This document shows, in pieces, positions 8,172 to 16,849 of a stretch of DNA of 36,721 nt. Below the pieces are notes generated by a model that had not been told where the DNA came from, did no database searches, and saw only the letters and a program-made list of their open reading frames with translations. The position numbers and the translations under genes are program-made. The stretch comes from a virus. The DNA lies in the IMG/VR virus record IMGVR_UViG_3300032294_000354, positions 1 to 36,721 of that record; one strand, given 5' to 3'. The stretch's first letter is position 1. Each line of letters begins with the position of its first letter.

Positions 8172-9767
8172 ATGGCAGTATTATCAAAACAAGAATTTTT
8201 TAATCAACAATACAAGCCAAGCCTTGGTGGCGATGCTGGACTTCTTTCGCTTTATCCGAGTGGCGGAAGAAGCCCAGGCAATGTAGACGGAAGTCCTAGA
8301 GTTCCTGACTACAACCAATTCCTAGCTGGTGTTTCCACCTATTCCCATAGGCATGACGGCAAAGTTTATACAATGTCCGCAAAAGACCCAGCAGGAATGG
8401 CCAAGAGTTTCGATAATGCGTACAACAAGTACTTGGCAGACGAAGAGTATAAGTCCGCAGCAGCAGTAGCAGCCAGAAAGCTTGACGAAAGCTACACCAA
8501 GCAAGCAGGCGAACTAAATACTGCTGCTGGGCAGATTAGGGCTGGAGCAACTGGATTGAGCGGAGCATTATCCGCACTCTCTGGAGCCAGAAACTATGGC
8601 GCGTCCAACCTTGGCACAAGGCTCAACTTTCAGGTTTCAGACGATCAGATCATAAACGATTACAACGAGGCAAAACTAAATTCGCTCAAGTCGGTTCTTG
8701 ATCGAGGCAATACTCAGATTGTCGGCATTAACGACAAGATTGTTTCAACCAACGAATTGCTTTCAAAGTTAAAAGCTGATGACGTAAGGCGCGCTCCGCT
8801 TGAGGCATCGCTTAAAACGCTCAATGAAGACATTAAAAGCGTAAATGAGGCAATCACATCATCGCAGACTCAAATTGCAAATTTTAAACCAATCACCGCA
8901 TTGGATACAACTGGCCAGAAGGAAATCACTTCTTTTAGGGAATTCTTAAAACTTCCAGAGGAACGTGCTAGCGATCAGCTAAAACAGATTGATCCGAAAG
9001 CTTACGAGACTGCCGTTGCTCTTGGCGAGAAATACAGGAAATTAGCAACTGAGGAATTGCCTGCAACTAAATCGCAACAGACCGAAGACTTGCGAAGCCA
9101 AATTGAACAAGAAGCCTTAAACCAATTAAGGCTTGGCTCTACGCTTGGCGCGGACGAGCGCAGGCAGTACGAGCAGGCAGCTCGCGCAGCTCAGACAGTT
9201 CGAGGCAACATCTTTGGTGTCGCGCCTGCTGTGCAAGAAGCTGTTGAATCTGGTGCTGCAGGCGAGGCTCGCAAGCTTGCAAGATTCGGAGCAGCCTCTC
9301 AGTTCCTATCTTCTGGGCAAACAACTGGTGACGCGCTACAGCGCGATATCGCACTCCGCGATGCGTTGCTACAGACAAGGCTTGGATCTGCTGCTGGTTT
9401 TGTTGCTGGTGGTCCATCGCTTTACAATCTTGGTAGTGCAAGGACTGCACAACAGAACGCTGCGTTCCAAGGCTACATTCAAGCCAATCAGGCACTTCCT
9501 GGTAGCTTTGGCCAAGGGGCAAGCACAGCACAACAATTTTATCAAACAACTAATCCAAATGCTCCGCTTGCACTACAGCAAACCGCTGCGTCACTTTATA
9601 ACACGCTGGCGAATTATCAGGCCAGCACATATGGAAATTATCTACAAGCGCAAAGCCAGCAACCATCTGGAGCTGCTCAATTCGCGCAGATCGCTGGTGG
9701 CATTGGAAATCTTGCTTCGCCAATAACAAGCGGATTTAAATCATATTCACTTGGCGGAGTAGCGTAA
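8172..9767 (+). CDS. Internal virion (ejection) protein
   Basis: The ATG at 8172 (MAVLSKQEFFNQQYKPSLGG) was chosen over a GTG nine bases upstream that lies inside the preceding gene; the TAATATG junction is the same as for the gene before. The 531-residue product is helical, rich in Ala, Gln and Leu, with coiled-coil stretches (residues about 170-240 and 280-330) and Ala/Gly-rich helices (AAGEARKLARFGAASQF; AGFVAGGPSLYNLGSA) that could insert in membranes, ending AAQFAQIAGGIGNLASPITSGF. This composition and the genomic position fit P22 gp7/gp20- or T7 gp14/gp15-like ejection proteins. No catalytic motif is visible. Confidence 0.7.
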   Translation: MAVLSKQEFFNQQYKPSLGGDAGLLSLYPSGGRSPGNVDGSPRVPDYNQFLAGVSTYSHRHDGKVYTMSAKDPAGMAKSFDNAYNKYLADEEYKSAAAVAARKLDESYTKQAGELNTAAGQIRAGATGLSGALSALSGARNYGASNLGTRLNFQVSDDQIINDYNEAKLNSLKSVLDRGNTQIVGINDKIVSTNELLSKLKADDVRRAPLEASLKTLNEDIKSVNEAITSSQTQIANFKPITALDTTGQKEITSFREFLKLPEERASDQLKQIDPKAYETAVALGEKYRKLATEELPATKSQQTEDLRSQIEQEALNQLRLGSTLGADERRQYEQAARAAQTVRGNIFGVAPAVQEAVESGAAGEARKLARFGAASQFLSSGQTTGDALQRDIALRDALLQTRLGSAAGFVAGGPSLYNLGSARTAQQNAAFQGYIQANQALPGSFGQGASTAQQFYQTTNPNAPLALQQTAASLYNTLANYQASTYGNYLQAQSQQPSGAAQFAQIAGGIGNLASPITSGFKSYSLGGVA

Positions 9768-9768
9768 C

Positions 9769-11124
9769 ATGGCCGATCTAGTACAGTTCGGACCATTTAC
9801 TGTTTATAAAAGCCCAGCCTACGAAGAGGCTGTAAGGCAGAAGCAAGCTGATGTCGCAACTGAGCGAGAGACAAAGAAGATGCAGCAGGACTACCTGCGC
9901 TCGCAGATTGAGAAGTTTAATGCGGAACAAGAGTATCTAAAAAGTCCAGAAGGACAAGCCGCGCTCCGAGCCGAGAGAGAGAAGGGAATGCTTGGGGTTG
10001 AGAAGCTGAGAGGCGAAATTGCATCCGAAGAAGAGAAGCGCAGAAAGGCATCTCCTGAGTACGCGCCAATCGAGGCTGCTCGTCTCAGCGGACTAAGGAG
10101 CGCGCTGGAGCAGGACTTGACAGCGCAAAATGAGCTAATGTCTTCCGCTGGCGAGCGGGTCAAAAACTTGAAGTCTGCATCAGCCACATTGCCAGAAAAT
10201 GTTCCTGGACCTGTCATGCAGAAGGATATGGCAGCTCAAATGATGCGCCCTGCGCTAGAGCTTGAGGCCGACATGCGCAATAGGGCAATTGGAACAGAGG
10301 CTGCACAGGCTGCGACTAGCAGGCAATTGGGAGAACTTGTTGGGACGCTGCCAGTACCAGAGGGTCTTGGTGGCGGAACAGTTCCAGCCACAGCGAATAT
10401 TGGATCAATTTACCAGCAGAGATTGGAACAACTCGTTCCGATGAAGGCGAAGGCTATATCTTATATTAATTCATTTCCAGAAGGTTCACCAGAACGCATG
10501 GCTGCGGAGCAGACCATTGGCAAAATGTCTGGATACGAAGATGCTCAGACCAAGAAGATCGCTCAGAACGCACTCAAAATCCCTGGGCTTGAAGGAATGG
10601 CAAGCAGCGAGAAATCTGCCAATGAAGTTCGCGGACTTGTGCCAAACTTTGTCTCATCTGTTGGTGGAATCGACGAACTCCTTGACCTTGGCAATCAAGT
10701 TCAAACAGGCGATGTTTTGGCTAGGCCAAGGCTTATGGCTCGCGCGGACGCAATCAGGACAGCCCTTGCTGGACAAATGCGTATTGCAATCGGTGGTCCT
10801 GGCACGATGACGCAGGAAGACAGGAACGTGTTAATGACCGCAATTGCCGATCCTACTGCCGTGATTAACTTTGCTGCGCCAGAAAGACTAGGTGAGCTAA
10901 AGAAGGTCTTAGCAAGAAAGTTTGTTGCTGATGCTCGCGCCAATGGATTTGGAGTTAAGTCAGTTCAATCCGTTCTTGATGCCAATGCAGATCCAGAAGA
11001 TATTGGTTCATTCGGAATGAAGAAAAAGAGCGCATTTAAGACTGAGGCCGAAGCTCGCGCTGCTGGGATGCGTGATGGAGATGTTGTAAATATAAATGGT
11101 CAGCAATTCAGACTAGCCCCATAA
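9769..11124 (+). CDS. Internal virion protein, coiled coil
   Basis: The 451-residue protein starts with MADLVQFGPFTVYKSPAYEEAVRQKQADVATERETKKMQ and carries a charged coiled coil to about residue 130 (Lys/Glu/Arg/Leu heptads). The remainder is helical with Ala-rich segments and a short C-terminal strand module (EAEARAAGMRDGDVVNINGQQFRLAP), a small beta hairpin seen at ends of phage structural proteins. It sits between two other large ejection-type genes in one operon. Function is inferred from context and composition. Confidence 0.65.
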   Translation: MADLVQFGPFTVYKSPAYEEAVRQKQADVATERETKKMQQDYLRSQIEKFNAEQEYLKSPEGQAALRAEREKGMLGVEKLRGEIASEEEKRRKASPEYAPIEAARLSGLRSALEQDLTAQNELMSSAGERVKNLKSASATLPENVPGPVMQKDMAAQMMRPALELEADMRNRAIGTEAAQAATSRQLGELVGTLPVPEGLGGGTVPATANIGSIYQQRLEQLVPMKAKAISYINSFPEGSPERMAAEQTIGKMSGYEDAQTKKIAQNALKIPGLEGMASSEKSANEVRGLVPNFVSSVGGIDELLDLGNQVQTGDVLARPRLMARADAIRTALAGQMRIAIGGPGTMTQEDRNVLMTAIADPTAVINFAAPERLGELKKVLARKFVADARANGFGVKSVQSVLDANADPEDIGSFGMKKKSAFKTEAEARAAGMRDGDVVNINGQQFRLAP

Positions 11125-11131
11125 TAAAACA

Positions 11132-13255
11132 ATGGCACTCATACCAGTAAATAGTAAGGGTGAGGAGATTGCGGTTGAAGCTCCAGCCACTCAAGACAGA
11201 AGCATTCCAGAGATGGTGGGTAGACAGGCTGGACTAATCGCTCGCGAAGCGATTACTCCTGCGACTGTTGGTGCTGTTGGTGGGGCAATAGCAGGCGCGC
11301 CATTTGAGGTTGCTGCCCCTGCTGCTCGCGTTGGTGCTTCTGGCGCATTCTTGGCCGATATCGGCGCAAAGGTTTACAATTCGCTCGTTGCGCAGGGTGA
11401 CGAGAAGAGAAAAGTACCAGAACTCAGCGCAGTTCTGGAGGATATCAAGAATCAGATTGGCCTGCCCAAACCAGAGACTCCGCTTGAGCGCATTGAGTCC
11501 AGGGTTGTGGGTGGAGTTGCCGAGATGGTTCCGCTCGTTATGGGTGGTCAAGCTATGGCTGGGATGAAGGGCGCGCCCAGGGCAATCCAGAAAATAGGCG
11601 AGATACTTGGTGCTTCGCCAAGGACGCAGGTTGCTGGTGCTGCACTTGGATCTGGAGCTGCTGCTGCTGCTGGAGAAGCTGGCGCAAGTCCGCTGGAGCA
11701 AGGGATTGTTGGATTAGCTGGAGCTGTTGCTCCTTCGCCAATTTCAAGAATGGCTCAAGTAGCATCTACTGCCAGCAAGCTTGGAGTTTCACCAATCCCA
11801 GCAATGATCGCTGGAACGGCTGGGGCAACTGAGACATCTAAAAATTTCATATTAAGAATGCTTCGCGGTGGCAAGACTCAGGAGCAGATTGCCAAGAATA
11901 TTGAGCTATATGGTCAGGCTGGAACTACACCTACCCTGGCACAAGCAGTAGAGAATCCGTTGACCCAAGCAATCGAAACAAGCACAGGAAGATTCCCAAG
12001 CGGAATGACTGCAATGCGCGAGAAGGGCATGACACAACAAGCCGAAGTTGGCAAAAGGGTTGAGGAACTAAGGACTCAGCTATCGCCAATTACGGAACCA
12101 GTTGAGGCAGGCAAGGCAATTCAGAAGGGATTCTCTGAGGTGTTTGTGCCCAGGGCGAGGCAGACCCAAAAGGCTCTTTATAATCGTTTTGACCAATACA
12201 TGCCAGAGCGCACTCCGATTAATTCGGACGAGACTATGGGTAAATTGTATGAGTTCACCAATAGGCTTGGCAATGCCTCACCAGAACTGCAAGCTTCAAT
12301 TTCCAATACGCAACTAACATCGCTTTTGGGTGGGCTTGAGGAGACAAAGAGATTAAGCCCATCTGGAGAAATTCCGTTTAACGTATTGCGCGATCTGCGT
12401 TCTTGGGTTGGCGAGAAGATAGCTACAGTTGACCTTGCTCCAGACGTACCCAAGGCGCAATGGAAGAGTCTATACGGAGCATTGTCGAAGGATCTTGAGA
12501 ACGCAGCAGCTCAACAAGGTCCAGAAGCTCAAGCTGCATTCAAGAAGGCAAATGTTTATACCAAGAAATTCCACGACACAATGGATTCAATCCAATCTGT
12601 GATTCTAAACAAGAATCCAGAGGATGCCTATCAAGCAGTAATCAGCGGATCTCGCAATGGACCAACCAAGCTTCGCGAAGTATTCAACGCAGTACCTAAG
12701 GACGCTCAGAAGGCCGTATCTGCTGCCTACATTTCAAGGATGGGTAAGGCTGTTGCTGGCCTACAAGACGAAACAGGCGATGTGTTCAGTACTGCAAAAT
12801 TCCTACAGAACTACGGCAAGCTTGATAATGCTTCAAAGGACATCTTGTTTGGCAGGTTCGGAAGCAAATTTAAGAATGACATGGAAACAATCGCAAAGGT
12901 CTCCAACAAGATCAGGGAAAGCACAAGCATTGTGGCGAATCCATCTGGAACTGCTGGTGCTGTCGTTGTTCCTGCCACGATCACAAGCGGAGTTGGATCA
13001 GTCGCTGCTGGCAAGTTTGGATTTGCATCTGGCATCCTTGGCACACTTGTCGGTGCGAACCAGGCTGCTCGACTATTCACCAACCCTGAGTTTGTAAGCT
13101 GGCTTGCCACAAACGCAAATAAGCCAGTTTCCAACACATCCGCAGCCATCGCCACCCTAAACAAGATTTACGAAGCAAACCAAGATCCAGACATCAAGGA
13201 AATTCACGATGCCCTCCGCAATCAAGCGGTTGAGCAAGAAATCAATAAGAAATAG
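11132..13255 (+). CDS. Large internal virion / DNA ejection protein
   Basis: At 707 residues this is the largest protein in the window. Long Ala/Gly-rich hydrophobic stretches (TVGAVGGAIAGAPFEVAAPAARVGASGAFLADIGAKVY; AGAALGSGAAAAAGEAG; VVPATITSGVGSVAAGKFGFASGILGTLVGA) alternate with charged helices, typical of the biggest podovirus ejection protein that spans the envelope during DNA entry. I see no lysozyme or transglycosylase motif, so the murein hydrolase found in T7 gp16 is missing or divergent. The start has no Shine-Dalgarno, but the ORF is uninterrupted and follows the previous gene by seven bases. Confidence 0.7.
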   Translation: MALIPVNSKGEEIAVEAPATQDRSIPEMVGRQAGLIAREAITPATVGAVGGAIAGAPFEVAAPAARVGASGAFLADIGAKVYNSLVAQGDEKRKVPELSAVLEDIKNQIGLPKPETPLERIESRVVGGVAEMVPLVMGGQAMAGMKGAPRAIQKIGEILGASPRTQVAGAALGSGAAAAAGEAGASPLEQGIVGLAGAVAPSPISRMAQVASTASKLGVSPIPAMIAGTAGATETSKNFILRMLRGGKTQEQIAKNIELYGQAGTTPTLAQAVENPLTQAIETSTGRFPSGMTAMREKGMTQQAEVGKRVEELRTQLSPITEPVEAGKAIQKGFSEVFVPRARQTQKALYNRFDQYMPERTPINSDETMGKLYEFTNRLGNASPELQASISNTQLTSLLGGLEETKRLSPSGEIPFNVLRDLRSWVGEKIATVDLAPDVPKAQWKSLYGALSKDLENAAAQQGPEAQAAFKKANVYTKKFHDTMDSIQSVILNKNPEDAYQAVISGSRNGPTKLREVFNAVPKDAQKAVSAAYISRMGKAVAGLQDETGDVFSTAKFLQNYGKLDNASKDILFGRFGSKFKNDMETIAKVSNKIRESTSIVANPSGTAGAVVVPATITSGVGSVAAGKFGFASGILGTLVGANQAARLFTNPEFVSWLATNANKPVSNTSAAIATLNKIYEANQDPDIKEIHDALRNQAVEQEINKK

Positions 13256-13263
13256 GGTGTGCT

Positions 13264-13827
13264 ATGAGCGGAACAGAAGTAGATCCGCTCCTATTGGCTG
13301 CAATTGAGACAGTCAAGCTTGAGGGTAGGTTCGATCACAACGGCAATTTGGCGATCTACAAGTTGCCAGACGGAGATGGTGGTGGAAGCTACGAGATAGC
13401 TGGGATCAATGACAAATACCATCCAGAAGAATTCAAAAAGCTCTCAGAGTTGCCAGCGGAAGAAAGGGCGAAAGAGGCAGCGCGATATATCAAGGAATAC
13501 ACCAGCCCACTCATATCCAAATTGCCTAAAGTCATGCAAGCATTCACACAAGATCTCGCGTTCAATAGAGGGATGGGCGGTGCAACAAGGTTTATCCAGA
13601 GAGGGCTAAACGCTCTCAAGATTAAGGTGGATGTGGACGGCAAGATTGGTCCGAAAACTTTAGAGGCAATCAACAAGGTTCACCCACGCGCTTTAATGCA
13701 GGCCATGAGTCAGGCGCAATTGGATTACGAATACGAATTGGCCTATAACGACTCAAGCCGAAAGAAGTTTATCGCTGGACTTGAGAACAGGATAAGGAAT
13801 CGGCAGGCGATGTGGGGGGTAGGCTAG
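13264..13827 (+). CDS. Endolysin, GH108-type muramidase with peptidoglycan-binding C-terminus
   Basis: The 187-residue product fits the N-acetylmuramidase (GH108) plan: a helix ending in the catalytic glutamate (IETVKLEGRF, Glu at about residue 20; the family has EGG), a glycine-rich turn (DGDGGGSYEIAGIND) matching the GGxTxxGI signature, then a helical second domain (FTQDLAFNRGMGGATRFIQRGLNALKIKVDVDGKIGPKTLEAIN) matching PG_binding_3. No signal peptide is visible, so a holin should release it. It ends the late operon; its TAG overlaps the stop of the convergent gene in a CTAG palindrome. The EGG to EGR change is unusual but keeps the catalytic acid. Confidence 0.8.
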   Translation: MSGTEVDPLLLAAIETVKLEGRFDHNGNLAIYKLPDGDGGGSYEIAGINDKYHPEEFKKLSELPAEERAKEAARYIKEYTSPLISKLPKVMQAFTQDLAFNRGMGGATRFIQRGLNALKIKVDVDGKIGPKTLEAINKVHPRALMQAMSQAQLDYEYELAYNDSSRKKFIAGLENRIRNRQAMWGVG

Positions 13828-14213
13828 TGCGGAAGAAGAAGGGGGCGAAGAATAGTATTGCCAGCCCCAATGCTCGCGCCGTCCGATCCAATAAGAATAA
13901 GATTCAGTCCGCTACCAACATTAACAAGTGCGCTGTCCGTTCCAACGTAGCTGCTGCCAGCCTTAACGACAGCACCTCCACCAGGCTTGAGGTAGCTCCC
14001 ACCAGCTTGGACGTAAGCACCCTCAGGGGTAAGGAGTGTGTCTCCTGCTTTGACAAGCGCGCCACCAGCACCCACAGCGGAATTCCCAGCAAGCACATGC
14101 GTACTGCTACCTCGATAGACGGCAGCCACAATTTCCTGGCTCAAGCGGTCATCCGCGAGACATGTAAACGCAGTAGAGAGGGCAAGCGCGATAAGTGTGT
14201 TTGTTGTTTTCAT
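13824..14213 (-). CDS. Secreted protein of ~7-residue beta repeats (moron)
   Basis: This is the only leftward gene between 1 and 26 kb. The 129-residue product has a clear signal peptide (MKTTNTLIALALSTAFTCLA, cut before DDRLSQ). Residues about 45-115 are tandem units of about seven residues with the form [GS]-[AS]-[LYV]-[VL]-x-[AP]-[GD]: GALVKAG, DTLLTPE, GAYVQAG, GSYLKPG, GAVVKAG, SSYVGTD, SALVNVG. Such a period suggests a thin beta-solenoid or amyloid-like stack outside the cytoplasm. No Shine-Dalgarno precedes it, but a promoter with -10 six bases from the ATG does. The overlapping rightward ORF has unnatural composition. Function unknown; superinfection exclusion, surface masking or host conversion are possibilities. 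Confidence 0.72.
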   Translation of the reverse strand: MKTTNTLIALALSTAFTCLADDRLSQEIVAAVYRGSSTHVLAGNSAVGAGGALVKAGDTLLTPEGAYVQAGGSYLKPGGGAVVKAGSSYVGTDSALVNVGSGLNLILIGSDGASIGAGNTILRPLLLPH

Positions 14214-14219
14214 TTTTCT

Positions 14220-14247
14220 AGTATCTGCTAAATTAGGAGTACGTCAA
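14220..14247 (-). promoter_or_regulatory. Leaderless-type promoter for the secreted repeat protein
   Basis: On the minus strand TTGACG (14247-14242), a 16-base spacer and GATACT (14225-14220) stand six bases before the ATG at 14213. The expected start of transcription coincides with the A of the ATG. The -35 element lies within the leader of the divergent gene at 14250, so the two transcription units share this interval. The same spacing recurs at 26576, 29172 and 34553. Confidence 0.65.
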
Positions 14248-14249
14248 CA

Positions 14250-14633
14250 ATGAAATTAACATCACGGCAAATAGGTGCGGTAGGGGTGGCTCGCGTTACT
14301 GGCGCGTTGTTACGCTGCGGGTATTCGGTATTGCTGCCTTACGATGATTACGCTGGTTACGATGTGGTGGCCGAGAAGAACAATAAGTTTTATCGCATTC
14401 AGGTTAAAACTGCACAGACTGTAGAGTCTGGGCGCACCAAGTATCGGTTTACTACTAGCGTAGGGAATGGGTTCAACATACCAAAGAGGGCTATTAGTGG
14501 TGTGGATTACGTTGCATGTTGGGGGATGAATGATGACTTGTTCTGGTTGTTGCCAATTGCCAAGTGCAAAAGCATAACAACCAAGCTTTGTCCGTCGACA
14601 GGAGGGGGTTGGCGTGTATTTAAGAACCTATGA
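14250..14633 (+). CDS. PD-(D/E)XK endonuclease-like protein (PDDEXK_5 type)
   Basis: The 127-residue product shows the compact core of this nuclease group: N-terminal helix (RQIGAVGVARVTGALLRCG), then GYDVVAEKNNKFYRIQVKTAQ with Asp 38 and the Gln-x-Lys at 51-53 that replaces Glu-x-Lys in many members. AGGAG lies eleven bases before the ATG. It begins the rightward early/middle operon and overlaps the next small gene by ATGA. In related phages such proteins are resolvases or degrade host DNA; here the substrate is unknown. Confidence 0.72.
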   Translation: MKLTSRQIGAVGVARVTGALLRCGYSVLLPYDDYAGYDVVAEKNNKFYRIQVKTAQTVESGRTKYRFTTSVGNGFNIPKRAISGVDYVACWGMNDDLFWLLPIAKCKSITTKLCPSTGGGWRVFKNL

Positions 14634-14809
14634 CCGAGAAGGAGGCATGGGAATATTTTGATGATGGCTTGAAGGGCGCACAGTCTTTTGATGAGGCGGT
14701 GGAGTGGGTGAAGAAGAATCAAAAGATGGTCAGGAAGTTGACCATGCAGGCAATGATTCGCAAGTTTGATGAGGATATTAGTCACGCTAATAAAACTTGG
14801 CTTAATTAA
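14630..14809 (+). CDS. Small charged helical protein, 59 residues
   Basis: It starts with the ATGA overlap at the end of the nuclease gene and ends at 14809. The product MTEKEAWEYFDDGLKGAQSF... continues as one long amphipathic, Lys/Glu/Asp/Trp-rich helix pair ending HANKTWLN. The overlap and protein-like composition support it. It could bind or regulate the nuclease with which it is coupled; this is inference. No family recognised. Confidence 0.65.
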   Translation: MTEKEAWEYFDDGLKGAQSFDEAVEWVKKNQKMVRKLTMQAMIRKFDEDISHANKTWLN

Positions 14810-14854
14810 AAATAGATCTCGACGCGCCCTGGGTTGGCCTGCTAAAACCAACAA

Positions 14855-15301
14855 ATGGGCAAAATTAACAGCAGGGCAAAGGGTGCAGCAGGGGAGCGTG
14901 AATTAGCGAATTATCTTCGCGAGCAGGGATGGCAGAAGGCTCGCCGTAGTCAGCAATACGCTGGCAATCCAGAGGGTGGGAGTGGAGATGTGGTGTGTGG
15001 GAATTTCCCATTTCATATAGAGGGGAAGCGTTGCCAAGCTTTAAAGCCAGAGGAATGGATAGAACAGTCGAAGCGTGATTGCCCAGCAGGCAAGATCCCA
15101 GCGGTGTTCTTCCGCCGTAATGGCCGTAAGGAATGGCTTGTTATTTTAACCGCAGACAGCGCGTGCGAATTAGCTAGACAAATCGCGCCTGCCAATGTCA
15201 CTATCGAATATGCACCAAATCAACCAACACACACAACAGTCGCGAAAGGATTTTATGTACAAGAACAATCTGATCTCTCAACTATTAACCCCAACAAATA
15301 A
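14855..15301 (+). CDS. Holliday-junction-resolvase-like PD-(D/E)XK nuclease
   Basis: The 148-residue protein starts MGKINSRAKGAAGERELANYLREQGW, then RRSQQYAGNPEGGSGDVVCGNFPFHIEGKRC. This gives the Hjc/VRR-like set: Glu 14, Asp 45, and Glu-x-Lys at 56-58, followed by a helix and the strand KIPAVFFRRNGRKEWLVIL. It should cut branched or structured DNA during recombination or packaging. No Shine-Dalgarno is seen; TAAAAC stands six bases before the ATG with a TCGACG further upstream, so it may be a further leaderless start, though a poor one. Confidence 0.75.
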   Translation: MGKINSRAKGAAGERELANYLREQGWQKARRSQQYAGNPEGGSGDVVCGNFPFHIEGKRCQALKPEEWIEQSKRDCPAGKIPAVFFRRNGRKEWLVILTADSACELARQIAPANVTIEYAPNQPTHTTVAKGFYVQEQSDLSTINPNK

Positions 15302-15377
15302 GAATCTGTTTTCAGTCCTAGTCCAACTCACACCTGACACAAAAACCAAAACCAAAAAAAAGAAAGGTACGAAATAA
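15255..15377 (+). CDS. Possible 40-residue basic protein
   Basis: An ATG at 15255 has AAGGA four to five bases upstream and the frame runs to a TAA that abuts the next gene's ATG. The product (MYKNNLISQLLTPTNKNLFSVLVQLTPDTKTKT...) ends in a Lys-rich tail. It overlaps the resolvase gene by 47 bases. Support is the ribosome site and exact abutment; against it are the low-complexity tail and size. Confidence 0.35.
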   Translation: MYKNNLISQLLTPTNKNLFSVLVQLTPDTKTKTKKKKGTK

Positions 15378-16022
15378 ATGAGCCTAACACTAAGTGAATC
15401 GGCAAAAGCAACGGAACGTCAACTGCCAGAGGCAGGATCGACGATGGGAGTCTTGGTCCAATTGATTGACATGGGACTCCAAGAAACCAATTGGGACGGC
15501 GAGAAGAAGATGTCTCCCAAAGTGAGATTGACCTTCGAATTGCCTGACCAGGTGATTGAGGGAGAGGTGGTGGAGAACGGCAAAACCACAAAGGTTACCA
15601 AACCTATGATGGTTAGTCTTGAGTTGACTCGCTCGCTAGGGGAGCGCGCAACACTCCGCAAACATCTTGAGTCCTGGCGCGGTGCAGCCTTCACGTCGAA
15701 GGAGCTGGCCTCGTTCAGCCTCAAGAATCTGCTTGGCAAAGCAGCCCTGCTTACATTGATGCACAAAACCTCGCAGGCAGGCAGGCAGTATTGCGCCATC
15801 AATGCGATCAGCAAGTTGCCCAAGGGCATGACTGCTCCCAAGGAGTCGGTTGGCTCGCAGATATTCTACGAGATTGAGAGTGGTCAGAACGAAGTCTTCG
15901 CTGCTCTTCCAGAGTGGCTACAGGACAAGATTCGCGCCAGCAAGGAGTTCCAGATGGCAGCAGGGAAACCTACCGCCAGCAAGGCTGAACTTGACGCAGA
16001 CGGCAACCAGGTTCCGTTTTAA
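15378..16022 (+). CDS. Single-strand DNA-binding-like protein (OB-fold type)
   Basis: The 214-residue product matches a conserved phage protein type placed next to recombination nucleases: LPEAGSTMGVLVQLIDMGLQETNWDGEKKMSPKVRLTFELP (five-strand OB-like barrel), then LELTRSLGERATLRKHLESWRGAAFTSKELASFSLKNLLGKAALLTLMH and ALPEWLQDKIRASKEFQ. It probably coats ssDNA in replication or feeds the adjacent RecB-like nuclease; the ssDNA role is from fold pattern and context, not from a diagnostic motif. The ATG directly follows a TAA. The acidic C-terminal tip (AELDADGNQVPF) resembles SSB tails used for protein contacts. Confidence 0.65.
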   Translation: MSLTLSESAKATERQLPEAGSTMGVLVQLIDMGLQETNWDGEKKMSPKVRLTFELPDQVIEGEVVENGKTTKVTKPMMVSLELTRSLGERATLRKHLESWRGAAFTSKELASFSLKNLLGKAALLTLMHKTSQAGRQYCAINAISKLPKGMTAPKESVGSQIFYEIESGQNEVFAALPEWLQDKIRASKEFQMAAGKPTASKAELDADGNQVPF

Positions 16023-16027
16023 ATTAT

Positions 16028-16849
16028 ATGGCACTTACTATTACCAGTAAGGAGCCATCGACAGCTAGACTTGTTCAAACCGAGTCTAGCGGTCATTGGT
16101 ATACCGAAGACGGAAAATCTGCTCACGTTGTAATTGGGAAGAACGGCAACGAGCGAAATACAACTGTGGCAGATGCCAGGAAGATGGGTTTATATCCTAG
16201 CGTCACTTCGATTTTGTCTATTTTGGATAAGCCCCAATTGACCAACTGGAAAATTGAACAAAGTATCATGGCATCGCTTACCTTGCCAAAGGAGGAAAAT
16301 GAAACGCTCGAAGATTACGCTCGAAGAGTGGTTAAGGACTCTAAAGAGTCAACATCGAAAGCAGCTGAGCATGGCACGCGAATGCACGAACAAGCCGAGA
16401 ATATCCTCATGGGACGCGCTGTGTGTAAAGATGAAGATCTCCAGCCCTACATCGCGACCTTCAAGAAGTGGGCGGACGAAAACGTAGAGAAGACCTACTG
16501 GTGCGAGAAGGCTCTGGTTGGCGCAGGATACGCTGGTCGCTGTGACGCATATGTGAAGCTTAAAGGAATTGGTGACGCGATCATCGATCTCAAAAACCGC
16601 AAGGTGAATCCCAAATATGATCCGTTCTATGAAACCTCAGACTGTCCGCAGTTGTGGGCCTATAGGACAGCGAGCGAGAATCCCAAGGCAGCGTGCGTAT
16701 CCATCGTGCTTGCTTCGAATGATTCGAGCAAGCTGATGACAAGGGTGTGGGAAGATGACGAGCTGTACCAAGCTGGGATCGCATTCAATGCCCTCTTGAG
16801 GGTATGGGCTTGGGTAAAAGGTTATACCCCTCCTGGGATGAAGTTATGA
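16028..16849 (+). CDS. RecB/lambda-exo-like PD-(D/E)XK exonuclease
   Basis: The 273-residue protein contains the RecB-family nuclease series: YPSVTSILSILDKPQLTNWK near 56-75, AAEHGTRMHEQAE with His 120, Glu 160 (YWCEKALVGAGYAGRCDAYV) and Asp 173, the catalytic Asp 187-x-Lys 189 (IIDLKNRK), and the closing QLWAYRTA (Gln 208, Tyr 212). Next to the SSB-like gene it should provide 5'-end resection for recombination. There is no annealing-protein gene of Red-beta type in sight unless the preceding protein serves. It overlaps a 23-residue ORF by ATGA. Confidence 0.82.
   Translation: MALTITSKEPSTARLVQTESSGHWYTEDGKSAHVVIGKNGNERNTTVADARKMGLYPSVTSILSILDKPQLTNWKIEQSIMASLTLPKEENETLEDYARRVVKDSKESTSKAAEHGTRMHEQAENILMGRAVCKDEDLQPYIATFKKWADENVEKTYWCEKALVGAGYAGRCDAYVKLKGIGDAIIDLKNRKVNPKYDPFYETSDCPQLWAYRTASENPKAACVSIVLASNDSSKLMTRVWEDDELYQAGIAFNALLRVWAWVKGYTPPGMKL

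Noticed and set aside
9133-9726. Rightward 197-codon ORF in another frame
   Set aside because: Inside an ejection protein gene; Leu/Arg/Gln-rich out-of-frame reading of an Ala/Gln-rich gene, with no ribosome site.
11120-11131. CATAAT six bases before the ATG at 11132 as another leaderless promoter
   Set aside because: No -35 or extended -10 accompanies it and the gene follows seven bases after another in the same operon; probably chance in AT-rich sequence.
13812-14231. Rightward 139-codon ORF opposite the secreted repeat protein
   Set aside because: Composition is unnatural (long Ser/Ala/Arg/Asn runs), it overlaps the endolysin end, and the opposite strand gives a signal peptide with ordered repeats and a promoter.
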